Of a stretch of DNA of 5,674 bases, positions 1 to 5,674 are shown one piece after another; position 1 is the first letter of the stretch; each line of letters starts with the position of its first letter. The notes below the pieces were generated by a model. It ran no database searches. It saw only the letters and a list, made by a program, of their open reading frames with translations, and was not told the origin of the DNA. The DNA is from Moraxellaceae bacterium (GTDB lineage: Bacteria > Pseudomonadota > Gammaproteobacteria > Pseudomonadales > UBA3067). Position numbers and translations under genes: made by a program. The DNA lies in NCBI GenBank assembly GCA_002401525.1, contig NVTH01000167.1:1798-7471 (forward strand), in the 5' to 3' direction.

Positions 1-1
1 G

Positions 2-1465
2 GGACTGACCATTATTTGTAATGGCTTTAAGGATCAGGAATACATTCGTCTCGCGTTAATGGCGCAACGTTGCGGATTAAACACCTATATCGTGATTGAA
101 AAATACCGTGAGCTTGAGTGGATTCTTGCGCTAGCGGACGAGCTGGGGGTGAATCCTTTGTTGGGGATAAGGGTGCGCTTGAACACTTTAGGCAAAAGTA
201 ACTGGCAAAATAGTGGCGGGGAAAAATCAAAGTTTGGGGTGACGGCTGTTGAGCTTCTTAAAGTGGTTCAGCGTTTATCGGATCATGGTTTAACACCTTG
301 TTTGCAGTTATTGCATTTTCATCTGGGCTCTCAGATCAGCCACATTGGCGATATTCAGTCGGGGCTTAAAGAGGCTGCTCGATACTACGCTGAATTGATA
401 AAATTGGGTTTGCCTATCCAATGGTTGGACATCGGTGGCGGCCTGGGAGTGGATTATGAAGGCTCTCGCTCGCGAAACTATTGCTCGATGAATTATTCCT
501 TGCCTGAATATGCGCATACCGTTGTACATACGATCAAAGAGGTTTGCGATCAGTATGGCGTTGAATTTCCGAATCTAATTACAGAGGCGGGTAGAGCGAT
601 GACGGCCCATCACGCGGTGTTAGTGGCGCAAGTCATGGGCAGCGAACCGGTTGCTGGAGTGATTAGGAAGGATTCTTTGGTGTTGGATCCTGTGACGCAG
701 AGATTAGACGCGTCTCTACAGAAAATACTATTGGCGGAACAATTTGAAATGTTGGAGCTTTACCATCAGGTTAACAGTGACTATCAAGAAATTCAGAGTA
801 AATTCGTGCATGGGGTTATCGGTTTAGAAGAAAAAGCCACAGCAGAATCCTTGTACGGAGATTGTTGCGTTGAATTAATTCAACGACTTGATGATGGCAG
901 TAAAGCAAGGCAGGAGGCAAGACGAGAGCTACTTAAAAAAACACCTCACAAGATCGTATTGAATTTCTCTTTATTTCGATCTCTTCCCGATGTGTGGGGG
1001 ATTGGTCAGATTTTTCCCATGATGCCATTGCAAAATTTGCAAGATGAGCTTTCCGTGCAAAGTATATTGCAGGACATTACCTGTGATTCTGACGGTAGAA
1101 TTGATCAATACATTGAAGCGGAAAATATTGAAGCGACTTTTTCATTGGCTGAAACCAATGCGCAGCCAAATAGTTTAATTGGGATATTCCTGGTGGGGGC
1201 CTATCAAGAAATTTTAGGAGATAACCATAACTTATTTGGCAAAACCGACGCAGTGACTGTGGAGGTGACTGCCGAAGGCGAGGTGACAATAGATGAGGTG
1301 GTGCTGGGGGATTCTGTGCAATCGGTACTGGTTGATGTTAATTACGATGGACAGGAAATTATTGATGATTTAACTGCCCTTACAAATCAGCTGCCGGAAA
1401 AGGAGGGGTTAAACTACTTGCGGAAATTTAAAGAATGTTTGGCGTCTGGGACTTACCTTAAATAA
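2..1465 (+). CDS. speA: Biosynthetic arginine decarboxylase SpeA, 5'-truncated by the window edge
   Basis: SpeA is a PLP-dependent, fold-type III enzyme that converts arginine to agmatine, the entry to the agmatine route to putrescine. The open frame runs without a stop from base 2, giving 487 residues. The first ATG, at 59, is internal, because the 19 codons before it (GLTIICNGFKDQEYIRLAL) already match the family. E. coli SpeA is about 658 residues, so roughly 150-170 N-terminal residues, including the PLP-binding lysine, lie outside the window. Visible motifs, numbered in the partial protein, are SGGEKSKFG near 71-79, HFHLGSQ near 105-111, the glycine loop GGGLG at 145-149, EAGRAMTAHH from 195, NFSLFRSLPDVWGI, the catalytic-cysteine motif CDSDG at 361-365, and VGAYQEILGDNHNLFG near the C-terminus. 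No internal frameshift is seen, and the C-terminus ends near the usual family position. A REP-like palindrome starts 22 bp after the stop. Identification is by recalled similarity to E. coli SpeA. Confidence 0.97.
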   Translation, partial: GLTIICNGFKDQEYIRLALMAQRCGLNTYIVIEKYRELEWILALADELGVNPLLGIRVRLNTLGKSNWQNSGGEKSKFGVTAVELLKVVQRLSDHGLTPCLQLLHFHLGSQISHIGDIQSGLKEAARYYAELIKLGLPIQWLDIGGGLGVDYEGSRSRNYCSMNYSLPEYAHTVVHTIKEVCDQYGVEFPNLITEAGRAMTAHHAVLVAQVMGSEPVAGVIRKDSLVLDPVTQRLDASLQKILLAEQFEMLELYHQVNSDYQEIQSKFVHGVIGLEEKATAESLYGDCCVELIQRLDDGSKARQEARRELLKKTPHKIVLNFSLFRSLPDVWGIGQIFPMMPLQNLQDELSVQSILQDITCDSDGRIDQYIEAENIEATFSLAETNAQPNSLIGIFLVGAYQEILGDNHNLFGKTDAVTVEVTAEGEVTIDEVVLGDSVQSVLVDVNYDGQEIIDDLTALTNQLPEKEGLNYLRKFKECLASGTYLK

Positions 1466-1487
1466 ATGAGTTTTATACGCAGCTCTT

Positions 1488-1515
1488 CGTCATTCCCGCC
1501 TTCGCGGGAATGACG
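1488..1515. repeat. REP-like perfect palindrome after speA
   Basis: Two perfectly complementary 12-base arms, CGTCATTCCCGC (1488-1499) and GCGGGAATGACG (1504-1515), enclose a CTTC loop. The transcript from either strand could form a very stable hairpin. The CGTCATTCCCGC core is typical of dispersed REP-like palindromes found in many proteobacterial genomes, from general knowledge. It begins 22 bp after the speA stop, where it could stabilise or attenuate the mRNA 3' end. No T-run follows on either strand, so a simple intrinsic terminator is less likely. Only one copy lies in this window, so its repeated nature is inferred from the motif. Confidence 0.75.
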
Positions 1516-1779
1516 GAGGGAGTGCGGGTTTGACGCCCCTTATGTCAGGCTAGCCGTGATGAATTCGGTTGGCCTAGAAGGAATTTATAGACCCGGTGAG
1601 CCTCGGGGTAAAAATACGCGGCAAAAAAATAATCGGGCGATGTGGAATGGATCGTCTACACTTTAAATCTTGTTGGGTTGGCCGTTTGAGCTATGTTGGA
1701 CTGAGTCTGGTGCTGGTGGATTGGCGCTGAGTTAGGTCTGATGAGTTGAAGCGTGCGCCTATCCAACGTTGGAATTAAT
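1516..1779. other. Intergenic stretch between the REP-like palindrome and yjbQ, no gene seen
   Basis: I find no convincing gene here on either strand. The reading frame that opens at the ATG overlapping the end of speA (1466-1468) closes after 15 codons. There is no tRNA-like cloverleaf and no riboswitch consensus that I recognise. A possible but poor promoter is TTGTTG at 1670-1675, a 16-nt spacer and TATGTT at 1692-1697. It is too far from consensus to annotate as such. A 10-base palindrome, CCAACGTTGG (1763-1772), lies directly upstream of the yjbQ start and overlaps its weak ribosome binding site. It could be an operator or chance. Confidence 0.5.
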
Positions 1780-2205
1780 ATGGTTTGGATTCAAAAAGAA
1801 ATTGAGCTTGCTCGACGACCGCGTGGGTTTCATATTGTGACTGACGAAATATTGGCGCATGTCCCCGAGCTTGAGGGATTACAAGTTGGGATTTGCCAAC
1901 TATTTATTAAACATACTTCTGCTTCGCTTGCTTTGAATGAGAATGCGGACCCTTCCGTGCGCGTGGATATGGAACGCCATTTTTCTGACCATCTTGCGCC
2001 CGAAGAGCAAGTTTATTATACCCATACTTTAGAGGGGAGTGATGACATGCCTGCGCATTTGAAAAATGTAATCATTGGCTCTAGTTTAACGGTACCTATT
2101 TCTGTTGGCCGACTTAATCTAGGTGTTTGGCAAGGCATTTACTTATGTGAGCATAGAAATTTTGCGGACAATCGAAACGTAGTGATCACATTAAACGGAG
2201 AATAA
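1780..2205 (+). CDS. yjbQ: YjbQ / UPF0047 family protein (secondary thiamine-phosphate synthase family)
   Basis: The 141-residue product matches the UPF0047 (YjbQ) family over its whole length; E. coli YjbQ is 138 residues. Conserved blocks are RGFHIVTDEI at 15-24, HTSASLALNENADPSV at 45-60, DMERHF at 63-68, DDMPAH at 88-93 and GVWQGIYLCEHR at 115-126. The conserved His, Glu and Asp residues in these blocks fit the pocket of this small trimeric cytosolic fold. Some members have a weak thiamine-phosphate synthase activity, hence the family's current name, but the physiological role is poorly settled. The frame opens earlier at a GTG (1753). I chose ATG 1780 because it gives the family N-terminus (MVWIQKEIEL, compared with MWYQKTLTL in E. 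coli) and has a GGA six bases upstream. No thiamine riboswitch is visible upstream, and no thiamine genes are nearby. Confidence 0.93.
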   Translation: MVWIQKEIELARRPRGFHIVTDEILAHVPELEGLQVGICQLFIKHTSASLALNENADPSVRVDMERHFSDHLAPEEQVYYTHTLEGSDDMPAHLKNVIIGSSLTVPISVGRLNLGVWQGIYLCEHRNFADNRNVVITLNGE

Positions 2206-2392
2206 TATTTTTCTTTTGCCTAGCAATAAGTCGTAAAGTTTGTCTTTAATACCTACATATATCTGAATAAACGAATAAACCGTGTTGTTAGAAAAAAATG
2301 AGATACTTAATACGTATCTTAGGCCTAGCAATGGCCCGTGGTTAGGCTATAAATATTGAACAAAATGTTTTTTGTTTGTTTGAGGAAGAAAG
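2206..2392. other. AT-rich spacer upstream of the SutA-like gene, with small repeats
   Basis: No gene is seen. The spacer holds an inverted repeat AGATAC (2301-2306) / GTATCT (2314-2319) with a 7-nt spacer. It also holds a tandem GAATAAAC pair (2265-2272 and 2273-2280) and a 10-base direct repeat GCCTAGCAAT (2218-2227 and 2323-2332). The second copy of that repeat ends just before a TATAAA element. Together these are compatible with a regulated promoter for the downstream gene. Each repeat is short enough to arise by chance, so binding sites are only suggested. No yjbQ terminator with stem and T-run is apparent, although T-rich sequence follows the stop at 2207-2217. Confidence 0.4.
2347..2354 (+). 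promoter_or_regulatory. Possible -10 element for the SutA-like gene
   Basis: CTATAAAT lies 38 bp before the ATG at 2393. TATAAA (2348-2353) is close to the sigma70/sigmaS -10 consensus. The C directly before it is a feature favoured at sigmaS promoters. No TTGACA-like -35 is present at 16-18 bp upstream; CTAGCA occupies that position. A sigmaS-type promoter would suit a slow-growth regulator, but this is inference. Confidence 0.25.
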
Positions 2393-2626
2393 ATGGCAAA
2401 ATACGGTGGGTCAATTAATGATGCAGTTAGCTCAGGAGCTGGATATCGAGGTGAGGATTCTGCTGAATGCAGAAGTGTTTCATCAAAGAATGAGATTCGA
2501 GCAAAGCTTCAAGACGACGTTGAAGAATTTCTAAAAAATGGCGGTGCAATCAAGGAAGTTTCTCTCGGGGTTACTAATGACCCTCCTCGCAAACCTCAGT
2601 CGGTTTACGGTCGACGACCTATCTGA
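2393..2626 (+). CDS. Small SutA-like protein, putative RNA polymerase-associated regulator
   Basis: This is a 77-residue soluble protein with no signal peptide or membrane segment. Residues 34-50 form a probable helix (EIRAKLQDDVEEFLKNG). A proline- and charge-rich tail follows (GGAIKEVSLGVTNDPP, then RKPQSVYGRRPI at the extreme C-terminus). The pattern EEFL-x2-GG-x-(I/V)-x-E, then DPP(R/K)KP, then YG-x-RPI, matches from memory the C-terminus of Pseudomonas aeruginosa SutA. SutA binds RNA polymerase and boosts transcription during slow growth. SutA is about 105 residues with a long acidic N-terminal tail. Here the N-terminus is shorter, Gly/Ser-rich and carries few acidic residues. The ATG has a good GAGG ribosome binding site (2382-2385) seven bases upstream, and the conserved tail ends at a TGA, which supports a real, intact gene. 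The gene converges with the HAD phosphatase gene. Family assignment is moderately secure; function is inferred. Confidence 0.75.
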   Translation: MAKYGGSINDAVSSGAGYRGEDSAECRSVSSKNEIRAKLQDDVEEFLKNGGAIKEVSLGVTNDPPRKPQSVYGRRPI

Positions 2627-2632
2627 ATAACC

Positions 2633-2682
2633 ACCCTGTAGAGTCTGTGCTATTCAGTGACTCGTTAGATGGACTGCAGGGT
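2633..2682. other. Nested inverted repeats in the convergent gap, possible weak transcription end
   Basis: The gap between the SutA-like stop and the HAD stop holds ACCCTG (2633-2638) pairing with CAGGGT (2677-2682). Inside it, GAGTC (2641-2645) pairs with GACTC (2659-2663). An alternative pairing is CTGAATA (2623-2629) with TATTCAG (2651-2657). On the + strand a T-rich stretch (from 2682) follows. The stems are short and interrupted, so this could be a weak bidirectional terminator or chance. Confidence 0.25.
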
Positions 2683-3389
2683 TATCGATTTTCTAAATTT
2701 GATATTGTTGTTTCACAGTCATCCCAATGAGCTAGCTCTGCGCCAGGAGGCTGGTCTAGGGGCCATGCTTTTTTATCGAAATTGATCCACAGCGTGCTAA
2801 AGCCTAAATCTTGGGCGGCAAGAATATCTTCCCTTGGGTGATCACCAATGTGAAGGCATTTATCGGGTGAGTGGTTGTTGATGGCGAGGGCTCGGTCAAA
2901 CATCTCGCGGTGGGGCTTCGGATGGCCGACACTTTCCGCACTAAAATGAAAACTCATTAGCTCGTTTAAACCCACTTTCTCAATATTTGCATTGCCATTG
3001 CTGAGTGCTCCGAGGGTGTATTTTTTCGCAAGCCGATTCAGACAGCGAAGTGCGCCGGGATAATAAGTGACTTCATTTCTAGCGTTGTAAAATATTTCGA
3101 AGCTTGCGTTTGCGTGCTCTGAAGCCTGCGATTCGGAATATCCAGCCTGTTGAAAAAACGCGTGAAGGGTTCTCTTTCGCAGCTCGGTCAGGTTATGTTG
3201 TAACTCGGGGTGAGTGGTGACTAGTTCAATTCGAATATTTTGGATTGCCGTCAAGTTATAGTGTTCGCCTGCGGCGGGGTGGTTGGTTTTAATCCACTTG
3301 GAAAGTGTTTGTTCTGCTTTGATAAGTGTCGGAACAACATTCCAAAGCGTGTTGTCTAAATCAAAGGTAATGAGTTGAAACTGGCTCAT
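2682..3389 (-). CDS. HAD-superfamily phosphatase, YigB-like
   Basis: This is a 235-residue cytosolic HAD hydrolase with all four catalytic motifs. Motif I is FDLDNTLW, with nucleophile Asp10 and acid/base Asp12. Motif II is LSNGN, with Ser130. Motif III is Lys158 in GHPKPH. Motif IV is IGDHPREDILAA, with Asp183 and Asp188. The helical insert between motifs I and II fits subfamily I with a C1 cap. By position in the dapF-DUF484 cluster it corresponds to E. coli yigB, whose product dephosphorylates FMN and the riboflavin intermediate 5-amino-6-(5-phosphoribitylamino)uracil, and to the HAD gene in the Pseudomonas cluster. HAD substrates cannot be read from motifs, so the substrate is not assigned. 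The start has AAGGA about 11 bases upstream, and the gene begins 21 bp after the DUF484 stop, indicating co-transcription. The usual intervening xerC gene is absent. Confidence 0.93.
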   Translation of the reverse strand: MSQFQLITFDLDNTLWNVVPTLIKAEQTLSKWIKTNHPAAGEHYNLTAIQNIRIELVTTHPELQHNLTELRKRTLHAFFQQAGYSESQASEHANASFEIFYNARNEVTYYPGALRCLNRLAKKYTLGALSNGNANIEKVGLNELMSFHFSAESVGHPKPHREMFDRALAINNHSPDKCLHIGDHPREDILAAQDLGFSTLWINFDKKAWPLDQPPGAELAHWDDCETTISNLENR

Positions 3390-3410
3390 GGGGTTGGGTA
3401 TCCTTATTTC

Positions 3411-4106
3411 TCAAGGCAATACGTTTTCTATGACGTACTGCTGGTGAATAATCTGCCCCAATAACTCGCCCATGTAGCTAATAAATAAGGTGCCAATTTT
3501 GGCATGGAAGTGATTTTCATTAAAACTTCCGATGCTGAGGAACCCTTCTAGATTTTCGTGGCGTAATGGGATGATGGCTGCCGAACCGATCAGCTCTGCT
3601 TGCTCTTTAAAGAAAAAGGCACTTTCGCTGGGTCGCAGCGCACCGCAGATAGGCTTTTTAGTATCGATAAAACTAGGAATAGATTCAAGGGCAATTGATT
3701 TATCGGTGATTAAAACCAGCGGGTGAGAAAGTGCTAGATCGGCATTAAAGAAGGTCAATGAAAAGCAGTCGGCGTTGAATTCTGTGCTGAGGATATGGTC
3801 GAGTATTGCGACTGTGTCAAGAAGCGACTGGGTGTTGATTAATGAAAGTGACAGAAGTTTGGTTTTTTCGAAAAGACGTTCATTTTCATTGGCGGCTTCA
3901 GTGACGTCGGCGTGTCGATGTCGGAGCTCGATGTTGAGTTCGCGTAATAAAGCGACCTGTCTTTCCACCAGGGAGATAGCGCCGCCATTCTGATGCGGGA
4001 TGTCCAATTGCGCTAAGAGATGCGGGTGTTGCTGAAAAAAGTCTGGATTGTCCTCAAGGTACTGTGCGATTTGTTGTTCAGTGACTGCTTGGCTGTCTTG
4101 GCTCAT
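3411..4106 (-). CDS. DUF484 family protein (YigA-like, GAF-like domain)
   Basis: This 231-residue protein has the DUF484 (PF04340) signature. The N-terminal segment is YLEDNPDFFQQHPHLLAQLDIPH (about 16-38), followed by GGAISLVERQVALLRELN. A charged helix with likely coiled-coil character covers about 45-85, and a GAF-like alpha/beta domain about 90-225. The domain contains ICGALRPSESAFFF, AAIIPLRHENLEGFLSIGS and GTLFISYMGELLGQII. There is no membrane segment or signal peptide. The molecular function of the family is not established. Its recurring position between dapF and xerC in gammaproteobacteria is the main clue. Its ATG overlaps the dapF TGA in an ATGA arrangement (4103-4106), so translation is probably coupled. 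An AAGGA (4119-4123) lies about 12 bases upstream. Length is close to the E. coli homologue, and the gene looks intact. Confidence 0.93.
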   Translation of the reverse strand: MSQDSQAVTEQQIAQYLEDNPDFFQQHPHLLAQLDIPHQNGGAISLVERQVALLRELNIELRHRHADVTEAANENERLFEKTKLLSLSLINTQSLLDTVAILDHILSTEFNADCFSLTFFNADLALSHPLVLITDKSIALESIPSFIDTKKPICGALRPSESAFFFKEQAELIGSAAIIPLRHENLEGFLSIGSFNENHFHAKIGTLFISYMGELLGQIIHQQYVIENVLP

Positions 4107-4948
4107 ATTATTATTTTTCCTTCAAACACTGCGGTAGCGGGTCCGGTCATGATAACCGTATTATCGCCGCCGTCGTACGCAATTTGCAAGCTGCCAGCCG
4201 TTAAGTCCACTTGAACCGGGGAGCTCAGTAAGCCTTGTTCTATGCCGCTGACCACTGCTGCGCAGGCACCCGTGCCACAGGCTAGGGTTTCACCCGCGCC
4301 TCTTTCGTAGACTCTCAGGCGAATCTGTTGTGGATTAATGATTTCCATAAATCCGACATTGCACTGCTGCGGAAAACAGGCGTGGCGAGACAGCTGAGGC
4401 CCCAGCTCGGCTACATTAGCGGTGGCCGCATCGTTGACACGGATGACCGCGTGAGGATTGCCCATGGAGACTGCAGCGAAGGTGACTGTCTGTTGCTCAA
4501 GCTGGGTCGTGTATTGTTGAGCCTGGGGCGTTGCTTGTTTCTGAAGTAATTGCAATGGAATGTCGGCAGGTGAGAAATTGGGCGCGCCCATGTCCACTCG
4601 GACGTCGCCGTTTTCCTGGCAATGAAGAATAATATTGCCGCCGTTGGTTTCTACCCGAATGGATTTTTTAAAGGTGAGCTTGCGATCGCGGACGAACTTT
4701 GCAAAACAGCGGGCGCCGTTGCCGCATTGTTCGACTTCGTCGCCGCTGGCATTAAAAATGCGGTATTTAAAATCTTGATCAGGCGCGGAGGGAGGCTCGA
4801 CCAACAAAATTTGATCGCAGCCGACACCAAAATTCCGGTTGGCGAGCGCGCGAATTTGCGCTGTGCTGAGAGCGATGTCTTGCGTGACTCCGTCGATGAC
4901 TACAAAGTCGTTTCCGAGGCCATGCATTTTTGTAAAGCTTAATTCCAT
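4103..4948 (-). CDS. dapF: Diaminopimelate epimerase DapF
   Basis: DapF interconverts LL- and meso-diaminopimelate in the cytoplasm by a cofactor-free two-cysteine mechanism. It supplies meso-DAP to peptidoglycan and to LysA for lysine. The 281-residue protein (E. coli has 274) begins with the family signature FTKMHGLGNDFVVID. Both catalytic cysteines are present: Cys75 in EQCGNGARC and Cys224 in TLACGTGACA. Other conserved blocks are NRNFGVGCDQ, FNASGDEVEQ, SMGNPHAVI and YERGAGET, which span both halves of the pseudo-symmetric fold. The start is fixed by the conserved N-terminus. The ribosome binding site is weak (a GAG a few bases upstream), so translation may depend partly on coupling with lysA. 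It lies 60 bp after the lysA stop, and its own stop overlaps the DUF484 start by four bases. It appears intact and of normal length. Confidence 0.98.
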   Translation of the reverse strand: MELSFTKMHGLGNDFVVIDGVTQDIALSTAQIRALANRNFGVGCDQILLVEPPSAPDQDFKYRIFNASGDEVEQCGNGARCFAKFVRDRKLTFKKSIRVETNGGNIILHCQENGDVRVDMGAPNFSPADIPLQLLQKQATPQAQQYTTQLEQQTVTFAAVSMGNPHAVIRVNDAATANVAELGPQLSRHACFPQQCNVGFMEIINPQQIRLRVYERGAGETLACGTGACAAVVSGIEQGLLSSPVQVDLTAGSLQIAYDGGDNTVIMTGPATAVFEGKIII

Positions 4949-4971
4949 TGCGAACTCGATTGGTTTTTATG

Positions 4972-4990
4972 GGCCCTAAAAGGGCCTTTT
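4972..4990 (+). terminator. Short GC hairpin with a four-T tail between lysA and dapF, very weak terminator candidate
   Basis: GGCCC (4972-4976) pairs with GGGCC (4982-4986) around a TAAAA loop, followed by TTTT (4987-4990) on the + strand. The T-run faces + strand transcription, that is antisense to dapF and lysA. Read in the direction of the operon, the hairpin is followed by A-rich sequence instead. It may therefore block antisense transcription or sit in the dapF leader as a structured 5' region. The five-bp stem makes this tentative. Confidence 0.25.
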
Positions 4991-5017
4991 ATAGTGTAGC
5001 TAAACGCGTTAGGGCAA
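4988..5017 (-). promoter_or_regulatory. Possible secondary promoter for dapF
   Basis: Read on the minus strand, TTGCCC (5017-5012) and TATAAA (4993-4988) are separated by 18 bases. The first matches the -35 consensus at four of six positions and the second matches the -10 consensus at five of six. A start near 4981 would give a leader of about 33 nt covering much of the GC hairpin. This would let dapF and the downstream genes be expressed independently of lysA. It is consensus matching only, and the -35 overlaps the end of lysA. Confidence 0.3.
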
Positions 5018-5674
5018 TAAGCTTTCGCTGGCGAATTGCGCATGTATGGTTTCTCGGGGGCGAGTTAAGTAACTGCAGTCTGCATCGACCATGACTTCAG
5101 GGGGGCGGCCTCGGCTGTTGTAGTTAGAGCTCATCACCATGCCATAAGCTCCCGAAGAGCGAACTGCGAGCAGGTCGTTGGCTTGAATCGCGAGAGGGCG
5201 ATCTTTGCCAAGAAAATCCCCCGTTTCACACACCGGGCCCACCACATCGTAAATTCGCTCGGGACAGCCGCTGGCGTTACTTTTGTCCACCGGAATGATG
5301 TCTTGCCAGGCTTGGTAGAGCGCGGGACGTATTAGGTCATTCATTGCGCCGTCAATAATGGCGAAATTTTTCTCTTCATTCTGTTTAATAAACTCAACTC
5401 GAGTGAGAAACACACCGGCATTTGCGGCAATGGCGCGACCGGGTTCCATAATCACGGTGAGCGCTCGTTTGCCCATGCGTTGGTGGATAGCCTGGGCGTA
5501 TTCTGCGGGCTCAGGGGGTTGTTCATCTTTATAACGTACGCCTAAGCCGCCGCCTATGTCGAGGTGTTCGATGTGAATCCCTTGCTGCGCAAGGTCATCG
5601 ATCAATGCCAAAACTAGGTCCAGTGCGTCGATGAAAGGCGCAGTGCTAGTGAGCTGGGAACCAATATGGCAATC
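5009..5674 (-). CDS. lysA: Diaminopimelate decarboxylase LysA, N-terminal half cut off by the window edge
   Basis: LysA is a PLP-dependent fold-type III enzyme that decarboxylates meso-DAP to lysine, the last step of the pathway. The frame is open to the right edge, giving 221 residues of a protein usually about 415-420 long, so about 195 N-terminal residues, including the PLP lysine, are missing. The first possible start in the frame (a TTG at 5611) is internal, because the 21 codons before it already encode the conserved CHIGSQ segment. Other motifs, numbered in the partial protein, are the glycine loop LDIGGGLGV near 38-46, EPGRAI at 77-82 (phosphate binding), the CETGD active-site loop at 149-153 (Cys contributed across the dimer), and SSGAYGMVMSSNYNSRGRPPEV near the C-terminus, with the conserved Tyr of the PLP site. 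It lies upstream of dapF, as in Pseudomonas, so the two final DAP-pathway enzymes are adjacent. The C-terminal end looks complete. Confidence 0.97.
   Translation of the reverse strand, partial: DCHIGSQLTSTAPFIDALDLVLALIDDLAQQGIHIEHLDIGGGLGVRYKDEQPPEPAEYAQAIHQRMGKRALTVIMEPGRAIAANAGVFLTRVEFIKQNEEKNFAIIDGAMNDLIRPALYQAWQDIIPVDKSNASGCPERIYDVVGPVCETGDFLGKDRPLAIQANDLLAVRSSGAYGMVMSSNYNSRGRPPEVMVDADCSYLTRPRETIHAQFASESLLP

Noticed and set aside
428..460. Shared DIGGGLGV motif in SpeA and LysA, as a sign of local duplication
   Set aside because: Both are fold-type III PLP decarboxylases that share this ancient loop. The rest of the proteins differ, so this is family homology and not a recent duplication.
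59..1465. speA starting at ATG 59
   Set aside because: The same frame is open to the window edge and the preceding 19 codons encode conserved SpeA sequence, so ATG 59 is an internal Met and the gene is truncated by the window.
1753..1779. GTG 1753 as the yjbQ start
   Set aside because: The nine extra residues do not match the family, while ATG 1780 gives the standard N-terminus and has a GGA at proper spacing.
1560..1779. TPP riboswitch upstream of yjbQ, suggested by the thiamine-related family name
   Set aside because: The conserved THI-box elements (CTGAGA and ACCTGAA-type blocks) are not present in the right order.
2260..2630. TATCTGAATAA at both 2260-2270 and 2620-2630, as if flanking the SutA-like gene as a target-site duplication
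   Set aside because: Assuming equal base frequencies, an 11-base repeat within a few hundred bases is expected about once in two windows of this size by chance. The second copy lies across the gene's stop codon, and there are no terminal inverted repeats or transposase.
4622..4942. 106-codon open frame on the + strand
   Set aside because: It lies entirely antisense to dapF, has no family resemblance, and is explained by the codon pattern of dapF.

Overview
The window reads as ordinary chromosomal DNA of a gammaproteobacterium, probably a Pseudomonas/Cellvibrio-like lineage. Three things support this: the E. coli-type biosynthetic arginine decarboxylase, the lysA-dapF-DUF484-HAD cluster known from pseudomonads and enterobacteria, and a small protein whose C-terminus resembles the Pseudomonas RNA-polymerase-binding regulator SutA. 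Both ends cut through genes. This taxonomic placement is inference from gene families and order; no marker gene is present.

Layout, left to right. On the + strand are the C-terminal three quarters of speA (2-1465), a perfect REP-like palindrome just after its stop (1488-1515), about 260 bp without a recognisable gene, yjbQ (1780-2205), a 187-bp AT-rich spacer with small repeats, and a 77-codon SutA-like gene (2393-2626). After a 55-bp convergent gap, everything else is on the minus strand. In transcription order these are lysA (C-terminal half, 5674-5009), dapF (4948-4103), a DUF484 gene (4106-3411, ATGA overlap with dapF) and a YigB-like HAD phosphatase (3389-2682).

How the genes relate. 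dapF and lysA encode the last two steps of the diaminopimelate/lysine pathway: DapF converts LL-DAP to meso-DAP, and LysA decarboxylates meso-DAP to lysine. DUF484 and the HAD gene follow in what looks like one operon. In E. coli and Pseudomonas, xerC normally sits between these last two genes. Here the gap is only 21 bp, so xerC is missing from its usual place. On the other strand, SpeA makes agmatine for polyamine synthesis, and YjbQ belongs to the UPF0047 family, some members of which have been given thiamine-phosphate synthase activity.

I found no CRISPR array, transposase, prophage, tRNA or rRNA, and no clear new system. The items most worth a second look are the xerC-less cluster, the SutA-like protein with a short and weakly acidic N-terminus, and the REP-like palindrome.
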